A program made the position numbers and the translations under genes. The notes below the pieces were generated by a model. That model was not told the DNA's origin and ran no database searches. It saw nothing but the letters and a program-made list of their open reading frames with translations. Shown here piece by piece: positions 52,779 to 62,186 of a DNA stretch of 64,000 bases. The stretch is from an uncultured Gardnerella sp. (GTDB lineage Bacteria > Actinomycetota > Actinomycetes > Actinomycetales > Bifidobacteriaceae). Each line of letters starts with the position of its first letter. Positions within the stretch are counted from its first letter, which is position 1. The stretch covers positions 1 to 64,000 of the forward strand of contig CAMUFL010000001.1 of NCBI GenBank assembly GCA_947088155.1, in the 5' to 3' direction.

Positions 52779-55700
52779 ATGGATTCGATAACCGCTCATA
52801 ATCTTACATTTGAAGACGAAGTTTTACAGGTGCTGTCATCTGCGAAAGATGCGCATCCTCATGATGTGGATTCGTCCATTATGGCAATGATGTGTGTGGA
52901 GCGAGATACTCGTTTTTATGTTGATACGTTACATGCAGTACTAAGTCAATCAATTCTTCCTGGAACTTTGGTAATAGTCGATTGTGCTAGTCGAGTAAAA
53001 CAGACTATGCAAACGAATTTACAAATAAAAATTAATTCATCTATGTTTGCGGGAGCAATTAATACTAGGAAATCATTATTGCAGAATGCTAATAATATCG
53101 ATTCCAATAATGCAATTGATAGCGATTCAAAATATAGACCAAATACTAATCGCGTAAATAATACTCGCGTAAACAATAGTGAAGATAAATCTGTACGCAT
53201 AATTATTATTCCCATTTCTTATGCTCATTCTTTTGGAGATGCAATAGAAAAATCTTTGCGCAAGATTTTGCCTTGTGCAGGAGTTTCTGCATTATGGCTT
53301 TTGCATGATGATTCTCGTCCTGCAGACTTCCATTGCTTAGAATATTTGCGTGAAACTTGGCGCAATACTCCGACTGCATCAGTATTGGGAGCTAAACAAG
53401 TTGATTGGCAAGGAAATATCTTGCACAACGTTGGAATGTATGCTTGGCGTCACGGTGTTCATACTCTTACTGTTGACGGCGAGCCAGATCAAGAACAGTA
53501 TGATGGGCGTGGAGATGTGTATGCAGTATCGCTAGCAGGTGCTTTAGTCACATTAACTGCATGGCAAACTTTACGCGGTACGCAACCATGGATGACAACT
53601 TTTGGCGAATCAAGAGATTTTTGTCGTAGAGTATGTCTATCTGGAGGTCGTGTTGTTGTAGTTCCTTCAGCTCGTATCGCACACAGGCGTGCAAGGTTAG
53701 AAGGTATCCGTACTCGTAACGGTGATGCTAGAAATCATAATAATTCAGGATCTAAATATGGTGTAGCAGCTTCTCTCGTAGCTAAGCAGCGTTACAAATA
53801 CACTGATATTAGTATTTTTTTGTGGCCTCTTATATGGATTCTTAGTTTGCCTGCTTGTTTCGTTGGCGCTTTGCATTCGCTGTTTGCTAAACATCCTTAT
53901 ATAGCGTGGATCCGTCTGCTTTTGCCATGGCTTGCTATCATGCAATTACCTAGAGCAGTTTTTGCTCGCAGAAGGATTGCAAGGAATACTCGTGTTCCAT
54001 TAAAGCGACTTGTTCCTCTTATCGCAGATCGTCATCAAGTTGCACGTTGGCGTGATCGTAGTTCTGCTTTCCAAGCTCAACAGCATTTCGTGCTGTTAAG
54101 TCCTCTAGCGAAGCGGCATTTGCATATTCGAGTGTTGCGTAGGTGGAGTGCTGTTATTCTTGCGTCTCTTCTTCTTTTTGCAGTCATATTGAATTTATAT
54201 GGCTCTCCATGGCGTGAAATTTTAAGTGGCGCTTCTTGGAATGCGCAGCAATGGTTACCAACGGGTGCAGATTTCAATCAACTATGGAATTCTGCTATTG
54301 GTGCATGGGTTCCTGATGATGGTTTTGGACCTGCAATTCCTCCAGCACCATGGCTAAGTATTTGGGCAATCGCATCAACTGTGGTTGGTGCTAACCCGTT
54401 ATTGGCTGTCACATTAATGTTCTTCTTAGCTGCTCCAGCTATGTGTTTAAGTTTTTGGGCTCTTGCTGGCGTATTTACGCGCTCGGATACTGTACGTGTA
54501 TGCGCTGGTATTTGCTGGACTATGATTGCTATTGCTTTTGGTTTGTTTGCACGCGGTGATTTGCCAATGTTAATGACTATGGCATTTTTGCCTGCAGCAT
54601 TTGCTTTTGCGTTCCATGCTGTTGGAATGTACGTAACAGAAGATCCTGTGCGTCCTGTTAAATCCACTCAATGTGCAGCATGCGCAGCATTATGCTTTAT
54701 GGTTCCAGTAGCTGCAGAACCGCAGCTTGTTTTGCCTCTTATTGTTATTTTTATTGCAGCGTTTATTATGGTGCGCTCTCATCGTATTATGTTTGCGCTT
54801 ATGCCTATACCATCGATAATTGTTCTGCTTCCTACAATAGGAAGTGCTATTAGATATGGCGGATCTGGAATGTGGCGTCAATTGTTCTCTAGTATGGCTT
54901 TGCCATTGAGAAGTGTGCAAGGTGCTCCACGCGTAAGCGATTACGCTGATGTTTTGTTGCACGCTTTTAATATGGCTTCTCCTAATGTTGAAATTAATAT
55001 GCCATTGATGAGCTTAAGAACAATAATAATGGTAATTTTTGCAATTCTAGCTGTTGTTATGGCTGTTACGTCATTAACTTTGCCTTTTGCTTTGCGAGTT
55101 TCTCGAATGATGTGGGTTGTGATTATTTCCGGAATGCTGTTATCTCTTATTGCTGCTCGTGTTGTAGTTGCATCCGATATTTCGGGACCTGTTGCTGCAA
55201 GCGTTTTGCCTGGAGTCGCATTATCTACTGTCGGCATTTTATCTTGTATGTGCATGGTTGCCGGTCAAGCTGTTCGACGCTTTGAGCCACTACGTACTTC
55301 GAAGGAATCTGAGTCCCAAATTTTTGATAACTATAAAACTCGTGCAAGTAGACGTGCTGCAATGCGTCGTTCTGCGGCACAATTGTTGCAGCACATAATT
55401 CGCGTAGCACGCGCTGTTCTTGCAAGTGGCATGTTGACTATGGCGGTTCTTTTGGGTCTTTTTGCTGTATTGAGCGGACCTGCTACATCTATTTGCGCAA
55501 ATAACAATGAGCTCCCTATGGTTGTTTCTGATTATTTGCGAAAAGACGATACTCGGCGAATACTTGCTTTAAGAGCTCAAAGTAGCCATGATTTGTCAAT
55601 CTCTATTATGCGAACATCTAAGGGAGATGCAATAGACGAATCTCCAGCACTTCGTGTTAGACAAGTAATGTTTGGTGATTCATCAAGTAATAAAGCAATA

Positions 55701-56180
55701 TATCGCGCCTCAGCACAATTGTTATCTCATGCAGATAATGGCGCAATTTCAACGTTAAAGCAACTTGGAATTGGCGGTATTTATATTGTTAATAGTTCAG
55801 AAAATAAGCAGGTTTCCCATAAAACTTCTATGTCAATACAACAATTGTTACATCCTTCTGTGCAAACTGTAAGTAATGTTAACAAAGAAGCTACTGAACA
55901 ATTAATTGCACACGTTAACGCTTCTGACGGTACACAATTGGTTGTTTCATCACCGCAAGGAACTTATTGCAGATTTGATGGTGTGCCTGATTCTAAGTCG
56001 TTGTCTTCTACATCTCCGTATTATCGATCTAGGCCTCTTGCGTGGAGAGTTCCTTGGATTATTGTTTCTTCTATGGTATTACTGCTGTACTGTATTGTTG
56101 CCGTGCCTCGATTTGGCAGACATGCAATGATAGAACGTTCAGATGACAGGCATGAGGAGGAATTAGATGAACTGGCATAA
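52779..56180 (+). CDS. large membrane glycosyltransferase, GT2 type
   Basis: About 1133 aa. A cytosolic GT2 domain (about residues 25-300) holds LWLLHDDSRPAD (acidic pair for the metal and sugar nucleotide) and FGESRDFCRRV; an Asn-rich insert lies near 105-140. About 12-14 transmembrane helices follow, then a C-terminal extracytoplasmic part. The same gene plan (giant GT2, DUF5719 protein, metallopeptidase-family protein near WhiB and LCP genes) is usual in Actinobacteria. It probably builds a wall glycan. The frame opens at 52686; the first 31 residues look like translated AT-rich leader, so ATG 52779 is preferred but has only a weak GGTAAG site. Confidence 0.78.
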   Translation: MDSITAHNLTFEDEVLQVLSSAKDAHPHDVDSSIMAMMCVERDTRFYVDTLHAVLSQSILPGTLVIVDCASRVKQTMQTNLQIKINSSMFAGAINTRKSLLQNANNIDSNNAIDSDSKYRPNTNRVNNTRVNNSEDKSVRIIIIPISYAHSFGDAIEKSLRKILPCAGVSALWLLHDDSRPADFHCLEYLRETWRNTPTASVLGAKQVDWQGNILHNVGMYAWRHGVHTLTVDGEPDQEQYDGRGDVYAVSLAGALVTLTAWQTLRGTQPWMTTFGESRDFCRRVCLSGGRVVVVPSARIAHRRARLEGIRTRNGDARNHNNSGSKYGVAASLVAKQRYKYTDISIFLWPLIWILSLPACFVGALHSLFAKHPYIAWIRLLLPWLAIMQLPRAVFARRRIARNTRVPLKRLVPLIADRHQVARWRDRSSAFQAQQHFVLLSPLAKRHLHIRVLRRWSAVILASLLLFAVILNLYGSPWREILSGASWNAQQWLPTGADFNQLWNSAIGAWVPDDGFGPAIPPAPWLSIWAIASTVVGANPLLAVTLMFFLAAPAMCLSFWALAGVFTRSDTVRVCAGICWTMIAIAFGLFARGDLPMLMTMAFLPAAFAFAFHAVGMYVTEDPVRPVKSTQCAACAALCFMVPVAAEPQLVLPLIVIFIAAFIMVRSHRIMFALMPIPSIIVLLPTIGSAIRYGGSGMWRQLFSSMALPLRSVQGAPRVSDYADVLLHAFNMASPNVEINMPLMSLRTIIMVIFAILAVVMAVTSLTLPFALRVSRMMWVVIISGMLLSLIAARVVVASDISGPVAASVLPGVALSTVGILSCMCMVAGQAVRRFEPLRTSKESESQIFDNYKTRASRRAAMRRSAAQLLQHIIRVARAVLASGMLTMAVLLGLFAVLSGPATSICANNNELPMVVSDYLRKDDTRRILALRAQSSHDLSISIMRTSKGDAIDESPALRVRQVMFGDSSSNKAIYRASAQLLSHADNGAISTLKQLGIGGIYIVNSSENKQVSHKTSMSIQQLLHPSVQTVSNVNKEATEQLIAHVNASDGTQLVVSSPQGTYCRFDGVPDSKSLSSTSPYYRSRPLAWRVPWIIVSSMVLLLYCIVAVPRFGRHAMIERSDDRHEEELDELA

Positions 56181-57753
56181 AAATCCTCATGAGGGCTCTA
56201 AGCATGGTGAAGTAAATGCAGATGTAGATATTAATCGCAAGAACAAAATAGTCAGTATTGTCTCACTTGCTATTTTTAGTGCAATAATACTTATTGCTTC
56301 TGCATGTGTTGTTGCATTATGCCTACCAATGCCTCACTTTGTAGATAATCCTAATACTCCATCTAGTGGCGTTATAAGTAGTGTTGGTTCTACTCGTTTG
56401 CAAACTATTTGTCCTATTCGATTGTCTCTTCCAGATTTGACTCAATATGGTGATAGCGAATATAACGAATCAGAAGGCGATTTACAATCTTCTGCTCGTT
56501 ATGGTGCTTTTGGAGATGTGTATAGTTCTAGCTTGCGTAACATACGAGATAACAATGATCAATCTATTACATTGAATTCAAAATCAACTGATGATGATAC
56601 GTCAGCTTTTATTGCTAACAATAATGTAAATCATGACGCTCAAGTTCTAGAAGGACATTTGTCACGAGTTGGATCTGGCACTGGAATATCTGCTTCCATG
56701 GTTTCATGGGCTACTAAAGGTGACGTAAAAGGTTTATCTGCAACTACCTGTTCCATGCCGTCTATGAAACAGACATTCCTAGTTCCAGAATCTGCTGATG
56801 GAATTTCTATTCGTTTAGAAGCATTTAATGCTGCTTCAAAATCTACTGTTGTTCGTGTTAAAGCTTGGTCTGCAGAACATGGCAACAATCAGTTAAATCT
56901 TTCTACAGGAAGTGCTTTTACTGTTCCTGCTCGTTCTCACGCATATTTTGATCTTGCTGCTGCTTCTCCTAAGACTTCTGGATTATACGTGCAAGTTGAA
57001 AGCGAACAGACACCTATAGCATCATTTGTAAAAGTCGTTCATATGAGTGGCTTATCTGTAAAAGGTGTAGATATTGTTCATGAATTAAGCACTCAATCTA
57101 ACACAAATATTCTTTCAGGTATTAGTGAAGGCGATCAATCTAAGTTATATGTATGGCCAAATAAAGATGGTAATGTAACACTTTCATGGATGAATGATAC
57201 AGGTTCTAAAGAAGTAAAGAATTTGACGTTAAAAGCACACCATTTGCAAGTTGTCGATCTTGGAAAAGTTCCAGAGCATGTTAATGCTTTGAGCGTAAGT
57301 GGAGATGTTCCTACTCAAGTAATGATGTCTATTACTAAAGATGGCAAAGATAATCAGTCAGATGTAGCTTTTATTACACCATCTAACGTGCAAGGTAGTG
57401 GCGCAATTGTTTCACCTGTTTCTGCTAATGAAACAGCTCTATACCTTTCTTCTTCAAGCGATAAAGATACTTCTGTGCGTTTGCAAGGATTTGATTTAAA
57501 TGGTGTATTAGCTGCTACAAAAAACGTAACGATTCCTGCGAATGCATCTTTAAGAATTCCTGTTTCAGACATTTCGCACGATGTAGTTATGTTTATTGCG
57601 AAATCGCATAGCAAAGTTTCTTTGTCTGCCCGTATTCATAAAGATGAAATCGATAAGGCTGGTATAGCAGGTATTTCTTGGCTTTCTGCGCAATCTTTGG
57701 AGCCGCAAGAAATGAAGGTATACGTTAAAACTGACAATCATATTGTGCAATAA
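56167..57753 (+). CDS. DUF5719-like envelope protein
   Basis: 528 aa. One N-terminal transmembrane helix (about residues 32-55) anchors a long, beta-rich extracellular part with repeated Ig-like stretches (IRLEAFNAASKSTVVRVKAW, VRLQGFDLNGVLAATKNV). The order after the giant glycosyltransferase, with a 14-nt overlap, matches the DUF5719 partner known in Actinobacteria. The ATG at 56167 has AGGAGGAA nearby inside the preceding gene, so translation is coupled. Exact function unknown; probably assists export or attachment of the same glycan. Confidence 0.75.
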   Translation: MNWHKNPHEGSKHGEVNADVDINRKNKIVSIVSLAIFSAIILIASACVVALCLPMPHFVDNPNTPSSGVISSVGSTRLQTICPIRLSLPDLTQYGDSEYNESEGDLQSSARYGAFGDVYSSSLRNIRDNNDQSITLNSKSTDDDTSAFIANNNVNHDAQVLEGHLSRVGSGTGISASMVSWATKGDVKGLSATTCSMPSMKQTFLVPESADGISIRLEAFNAASKSTVVRVKAWSAEHGNNQLNLSTGSAFTVPARSHAYFDLAAASPKTSGLYVQVESEQTPIASFVKVVHMSGLSVKGVDIVHELSTQSNTNILSGISEGDQSKLYVWPNKDGNVTLSWMNDTGSKEVKNLTLKAHHLQVVDLGKVPEHVNALSVSGDVPTQVMMSITKDGKDNQSDVAFITPSNVQGSGAIVSPVSANETALYLSSSSDKDTSVRLQGFDLNGVLAATKNVTIPANASLRIPVSDISHDVVMFIAKSHSKVSLSARIHKDEIDKAGIAGISWLSAQSLEPQEMKVYVKTDNHIVQ

Positions 57754-57784
57754 TACGAATAAAAATATTGCTATAAGCGACTAT

Positions 57785-57820
57785 AAATTAATTAAAATAC
57801 TTGATAATTTTAATTAATTT
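57785..57820. terminator. AT-only hairpin between converging genes
   Basis: Perfect 14-bp stem (57785-57798 with 57807-57820) made only of A and T, loop of 8 nt. It might end transcription from both sides, but the lack of G-C pairs makes this uncertain. Confidence 0.4.
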
Positions 57821-57829
57821 AAAAATTGT

Positions 57830-58258
57830 TTACAGACCCCAATCTGGATCAATTTCTTCTGGTCTGCGACCGTATAGTTCTGCTAAGCGTTGCACAAGCT
57901 CATCTCTGATAGCATATTGAAGTTCACTTCTGCTGCTTACATGAGTGCATAGCGGAAGCCTATACAATACAATTCTAGATTGCATACCACGGCTAGCTGG
58001 AAACGCTTGTGAAAGTATTCTGCGGTTTTGTTCCCATAACAGTGGTTGTGAAGGTGGCACATCTTCTACTGCAAATTGAACGTCTTTAGTTAATGCTCTC
58101 CAAGCACTGTTAAGACGTCTAATTTGAGCCGCTACCATAGCATCGAACATTCCGCTAGCGGTTCTATATTGTGGCAGGCGAGTACCAAATATTGGTGCCC
58201 TAAGACCTCTACCATGCCTATTTCTATAGTGACGTTCTTCCCAAATTAGACCTGTCAT
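57830..58258 (-). CDS. metallopeptidase-family (zincin-like) protein without HExxH
   Basis: 142 aa, matching the small actinobacterial 'possible zinc metallopeptidase' family by its start (RHGRGLRAP), FAVEDVPP, RIVLYRLPL and the C-terminal VQRLAELYGRRPEEIDPDW. In proper family members a HExxH zinc site lies before this last block. Here that position reads IRDELVQRLAEL, with no paired His, so it is probably not a protease. The neighbour of the glycosyltransferase/DUF5719 pair, on the opposite strand. The ATG at 58258 has no clear ribosome site. Confidence 0.75.
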   Translation of the reverse strand: MTGLIWEERHYRNRHGRGLRAPIFGTRLPQYRTASGMFDAMVAAQIRRLNSAWRALTKDVQFAVEDVPPSQPLLWEQNRRILSQAFPASRGMQSRIVLYRLPLCTHVSSRSELQYAIRDELVQRLAELYGRRPEEIDPDWGL

Positions 58259-58377
58259 GCTTCCACTTTACGAGAAGGCTAGGGCAATAATATGTAAATA
58301 ATTAATATGCGGTGTGTGAAATACGCTCACACTATAGAATACTGTATATATGGTTTTAAAAGTCAGGAGGATTTGTA

Positions 58378-59199
58378 ATGCTCAAACCAATAGTGCATGA
58401 TTGGAATGAGTTTAATCTTGACTTGAGCATTGCTGAATCGTCTCTTATTGCTTTTGATTTAGATAACACACTGGCATGTTCTAAAAAACCTATGCTTAAA
58501 TCGATGGCTGAATCATTAAGTAAGCTGATTGATATAATTCCTGTTGCTGTAATAACAGGTGGCTGCTTAGAGTTAGTTAAGAAGCAAATTTTAGATATGC
58601 TAACTACTGGCACTAATCTTAAAAATATTCACATAATGCCCACTAATGGAACTAGTTATTATCGTGTGAATAATGACATGTCATTGCAATGTGTTTATGA
58701 GCATAGTATCGATTTTAAGCAAGCGCAATGCGTTATTGATGCAATACACAAGTGTGCAAAAAATATGGGCGTTTGGAAAGAACCCGGCGATCCAATGCTG
58801 TGGGGAGAACAGATAGAGAACCGCGGTAGTCAAATTACTTTTTCGGCACTAGGACAACTAGCTCCTATTGAATATAAAAAAACTTGGGATCCTAGCGGTT
58901 GTTTGAAAGCTCAACTTGCACAAAGCATTTCTCAAGCTTTACCTAATTTTGCTGTACGCGCTGGAGGAGATACTAGCATCGATATATACAGGCGCGGTGA
59001 CGATAAAGCTCAAGCTTTGCGAATGCTATCTCAATATTGTGATTTTAATATTGAAAAAATTACTTTTATTGGCGATCGTATGTATCCTGGAGGAAACGAT
59101 TATCCTACTGCCTTTACAGGAGCGTTAGTTGTTAAAGTAAGTAATCCTTCGGATACCTTAGAGCTTTGTAATAAGGTACTTAATATTTTAGAAATATAG
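58378..59199 (+). CDS. HAD-superfamily phosphatase (HAD-IIB, phosphomannomutase-like fold)
   Basis: 273 aa. Motif I FDLDNTLAC with nucleophile Asp27 and acid Asp29, motif II VAVITGG near residue 61, and motif IV FIGDRMYPGGNDYP near 233, where GDxxxPGGND is typical of the eukaryotic-type phosphomannomutase/HAD-IIB branch. A cap domain lies between. It probably acts on a sugar phosphate, which would fit the nearby wall-glycan genes, but substrate is unknown. The ATG follows AGGAGGA at good spacing. Confidence 0.82.
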   Translation: MLKPIVHDWNEFNLDLSIAESSLIAFDLDNTLACSKKPMLKSMAESLSKLIDIIPVAVITGGCLELVKKQILDMLTTGTNLKNIHIMPTNGTSYYRVNNDMSLQCVYEHSIDFKQAQCVIDAIHKCAKNMGVWKEPGDPMLWGEQIENRGSQITFSALGQLAPIEYKKTWDPSGCLKAQLAQSISQALPNFAVRAGGDTSIDIYRRGDDKAQALRMLSQYCDFNIEKITFIGDRMYPGGNDYPTAFTGALVVKVSNPSDTLELCNKVLNILEI

Positions 59200-59290
59200 A
59201 ATTTTATTAATTTTTCATTTTAAAATACCTTTTATCCACAATAACATTTTTTATTTGCATAGTTAATAAGCGATCGCATATGCTGTCATT

Positions 59291-60184
59291 ATGGTTGGGA
59301 GACGCAAGGTTATAAATCACCAAAACAAAAAGAAGTATAGAAGCGTGACATCTCATGGGGGATTAGCATGTCACGCATCTGTACCTTGTGGTGTATGTGA
59401 AAACAAGGATGTTGATTCTGTAAATTGGCGTTTTGCTACTTGGAAGAATGTAGCGATTGCTTTATTTAATTTATTTTTGCCTCGCGCATGTGCAGGCTGT
59501 GATACTCCAGACTATATATTGTGTGACAACTGCAAGAAAGCGTTGCAATGCTGGAAACGTGTACCATTTACCAGAACACTATGTGGATATCGCTACGCTT
59601 GCGGCTTGTATTCTACGGTTGTTCGTCGCGCAATATTGTTATGGAAGGATCATTTCGATATTGCATGTGACAAAATATTTGGTGAACTTATTGGCGATTT
59701 AGTAGTAGAAGTTATATCTAAATTTTTGCGCTCGCATTCTTGTTATATAAGTGAAAATCCTATATTTGTTATACCAGTTCCGTCATCTAAGTATTCATCA
59801 AGACATCGTGGGCGTAAACATATGTTGCCTGTTGCAAATTGTGTTGCTAAACGATTGTGTAATAGTGGCATTAGGGCATACGTTTTAGATATTGTAAGTA
59901 TGAATGCTAGAATTACTGCGAAATCAGTGCAAACTTCCGGTTTTCGTGGAAGGTCTAACAGAATTTCTAAAGCGTTTAGCATCGATTTCAAAGAATTGAG
60001 AAAGCAAAAGTCTGAAAATCAACGCGAGTACAAAGCTATTGTATTGGATGATATTGTAACTACTGGCTCAACTATGAATAGCTGCGTTTCAACTCTACAG
60101 AGTAGTGGAATTACTGTTTTGGCATGCTTTTCTTTAGCGTGTGTATGCAATAAGGATGATCGTACAGCAGATTACGAATGTTAG
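59291..60184 (+). CDS. ComF-family phosphoribosyltransferase-like protein
   Basis: 297 aa. N-terminal zinc-finger-like CAGCDTPDYILCDNC (about residues 67-81), then a phosphoribosyltransferase fold with PVPSSKYSSRHRGRKHM and the PRPP-loop IVLDDIVTTGSTMN (about 257-270). ComFC works in DNA uptake in competent bacteria, with ComFA; ComFA is not in the window. The first 50 residues are basic and poorly conserved-looking. The ATG at 59291 lacks a ribosome site, and TATGCT 6-9 nt upstream may be the -10 of a leaderless transcript. Its 3' end overlaps the opposing kinase gene by 4 nt. Confidence 0.82.
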   Translation: MVGRRKVINHQNKKKYRSVTSHGGLACHASVPCGVCENKDVDSVNWRFATWKNVAIALFNLFLPRACAGCDTPDYILCDNCKKALQCWKRVPFTRTLCGYRYACGLYSTVVRRAILLWKDHFDIACDKIFGELIGDLVVEVISKFLRSHSCYISENPIFVIPVPSSKYSSRHRGRKHMLPVANCVAKRLCNSGIRAYVLDIVSMNARITAKSVQTSGFRGRSNRISKAFSIDFKELRKQKSENQREYKAIVLDDIVTTGSTMNSCVSTLQSSGITVLACFSLACVCNKDDRTADYEC

Positions 60185-61356
60185 TTTACTATTGTATTGC
60201 TATAGTTTAGCGGAAGCGTAATCTCAAAGTTTGGACCACGCTTATCGTCTACTACTTTTACAGTTCCATGGTGCAATTGTGCAGCCCAACGAGCAATTGA
60301 CAATCCTAATCCTGTTCCTCCTGATTCTGTGCCAATTCGCTGATTTCCTTTAACAAATCTTCTGAAAATATCGGCGCGATCTTCTTGAGGAATTTGTTCT
60401 CCAAAATTCACAACATTACATATTACAGAGTTTTGGTTGTGATTAATATGAGCACTTATAAGGACACGAGTTCCATCATCTGAATGTTTTAGAGCGTTGG
60501 AAATAATATTAGTAAAAAGTTGCGAAAGGCGAGCTTGATCTCCTGTTAATTCAATCTCATCATTAATTTGAACTTCAATATTATGATTATGACCTGAATC
60601 AGCTATTTCTAGTGGCTCAATAATTTCGTCAATAAAGTCTGTGAAATTAAATGAAGTTATATTAAGGCTTTCCGCACCTGCTTCAACTCTAGATAAATCA
60701 AGAAGGAAAGTAATAAGATCAGCGAGTCTATGAGTTTGGTTTAATATAGCTTCCATATTAGATGGAGTAGGATCAACAACTCCGTCTGCAAGATTTTCAA
60801 GCATTGCTTGTAAAGCAGAAACAGGAGTGCGTAATTCGTGACTTACGTTTGCTATAAGCTCTCTACGCATCTGATCTGCATGTTCAAGTTCTTCTGCCAT
60901 TTCATTAAATGCAAGAGTTAATTTACCTACTTCGTCACGACGATTTTCTACAGCAACTCGTACAGAGTAGTCGCCATCAGCCATGGCTTCTGCAGCATTT
61001 TTCATTTGACGAAGTGGTGCTGTAAGTCCTCTAGAAAAAATGTATGTAATTCCTAGAGCAACAATAAGCGTTAATGGCATTGCAATCCAGCCATTTAGAC
61101 CAGTTTTAAGTAAAAACCATGCCATTACAAAAGCAATTGCTGTTGCAAAAACAATAATTGCCGAAAGTTCAATTTTTAGAGATGAAAAAAATCCGACAGG
61201 TCGATTTGGATAATTATGCTTTACAGAAGAATTCGTAAATCGAGTTTTTGACTTATTTCTAAGTTGAGGATTTGAGTTTTTATTTAATAAATTACGTTGC
61301 TTAGTATTTTTATATTGTTCAGAATTAGCAGTATTTATTTTATTTTCTAATACCAT
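60181..61356 (-). CDS. sensor histidine kinase of a two-component system
   Basis: 391 aa. Asn/Lys-rich N-terminal tail (1-55), two closely spaced transmembrane helices (about 62-83 and 89-108), HAMP linker (109-160), H-box NVSHELRTPVSAL with His173, N-box NIISNALKHSDDG and G-box GGTGLGLSIARW. There is almost no extracellular loop, so the signal is probably sensed within the membrane or cytosol. It lies 61 nt after its response regulator gene, which in turn follows glgB. The ATG at 61356 has a weak GGAAAA site. Confidence 0.9.
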   Translation of the reverse strand: MVLENKINTANSEQYKNTKQRNLLNKNSNPQLRNKSKTRFTNSSVKHNYPNRPVGFFSSLKIELSAIIVFATAIAFVMAWFLLKTGLNGWIAMPLTLIVALGITYIFSRGLTAPLRQMKNAAEAMADGDYSVRVAVENRRDEVGKLTLAFNEMAEELEHADQMRRELIANVSHELRTPVSALQAMLENLADGVVDPTPSNMEAILNQTHRLADLITFLLDLSRVEAGAESLNITSFNFTDFIDEIIEPLEIADSGHNHNIEVQINDEIELTGDQARLSQLFTNIISNALKHSDDGTRVLISAHINHNQNSVICNVVNFGEQIPQEDRADIFRRFVKGNQRIGTESGGTGLGLSIARWAAQLHHGTVKVVDDKRGPNFEITLPLNYSNTIVN

Positions 61357-61417
61357 TTACGAATTTTCCGAAGCTAAAGTGTTGTAACTATTTACTACTT
61401 ATGAAAGTTATAACTAT

Positions 61418-62170
61418 TTATGAAACTTGTGATTGCAGAACTTTGTCGTAATCACTAATAGGTGGCTCGAATGCGTATCCTATTCCGTGTACAGTACGAA
61501 TCCATTCCGATCCAATTTTATGCCTCAAAGACTTAATGTGCGAGTCCACTGTGCGAGTTCCAGAGGCATCTGGCCAATCCCACACCTCTTCAAGTAACTC
61601 TTCACGCTTAAATACGGTATGAGGATGACGAGCTAGAGTAGCGAGCAAGTCAAACTCAGTTGGTGTAAAATGTACCTCTTTGTCGTTTAAAGTTACAAGT
61701 CTTTGACGGGGTCTAATAATAAGTGACCCAAAATTAATTGTGCGTTCATGTTCCATTGTCTTTGCTATTTGCGATGCGCGTTCTACGCGTCTCAGCAATG
61801 CTGCGCAACGAGCAATTAACTCACGTGGCGAAAATGGTTTAGTCATGTAATCATCTGCGCCTGCGCTTAAGCCAACAATTTTATCGGCTTCTGCATCGCG
61901 TGCTGTTAACATGAGGATAGGAACAGGCATTTTGGAGATAATTCGTCGAGTTGCTTCAATCCCATCCATAATAGGAAGCATAACATCCATAATTATGAGA
62001 TCGGGTTTTAGTTGTTCAGCAGCTCTAACAGCAGATGCTCCATCTGCAGCGACTCTTGCTCTCCAGCCTTGTGCAGTAATGCGTTGTGCAATTGCTGTAG
62101 CAAGATCTGGCTCATCCTCAACAACGAGAATCGTACGAGCATTTACGCTAGCTGATGGAGCGTTTAGCAT
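61418..62170 (-). CDS. response regulator, OmpR/PhoB family
   Basis: 250 aa. Receiver domain with acidic pair ED (19-20), phospho-acceptor Asp62 in IMDVMLPIMDG, switch Thr in LTARDA and Lys in TKPFSP, then a winged-helix DNA-binding domain (about 150-240: HFTPTEFDLLATLARHP, RTVDSHIKSLRHKI, RTVHGIGYAF). Partner of the kinase that follows 61 nt downstream. It begins only 16 nt after glgB stops, so the three genes are probably one transcript. Targets unknown. Confidence 0.93.
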   Translation of the reverse strand: MLNAPSASVNARTILVVEDEPDLATAIAQRITAQGWRARVAADGASAVRAAEQLKPDLIIMDVMLPIMDGIEATRRIISKMPVPILMLTARDAEADKIVGLSAGADDYMTKPFSPRELIARCAALLRRVERASQIAKTMEHERTINFGSLIIRPRQRLVTLNDKEVHFTPTEFDLLATLARHPHTVFKREELLEEVWDWPDASGTRTVDSHIKSLRHKIGSEWIRTVHGIGYAFEPPISDYDKVLQSQVS

Positions 62171-62186
62171 ATTTTAAAAAGACCTT

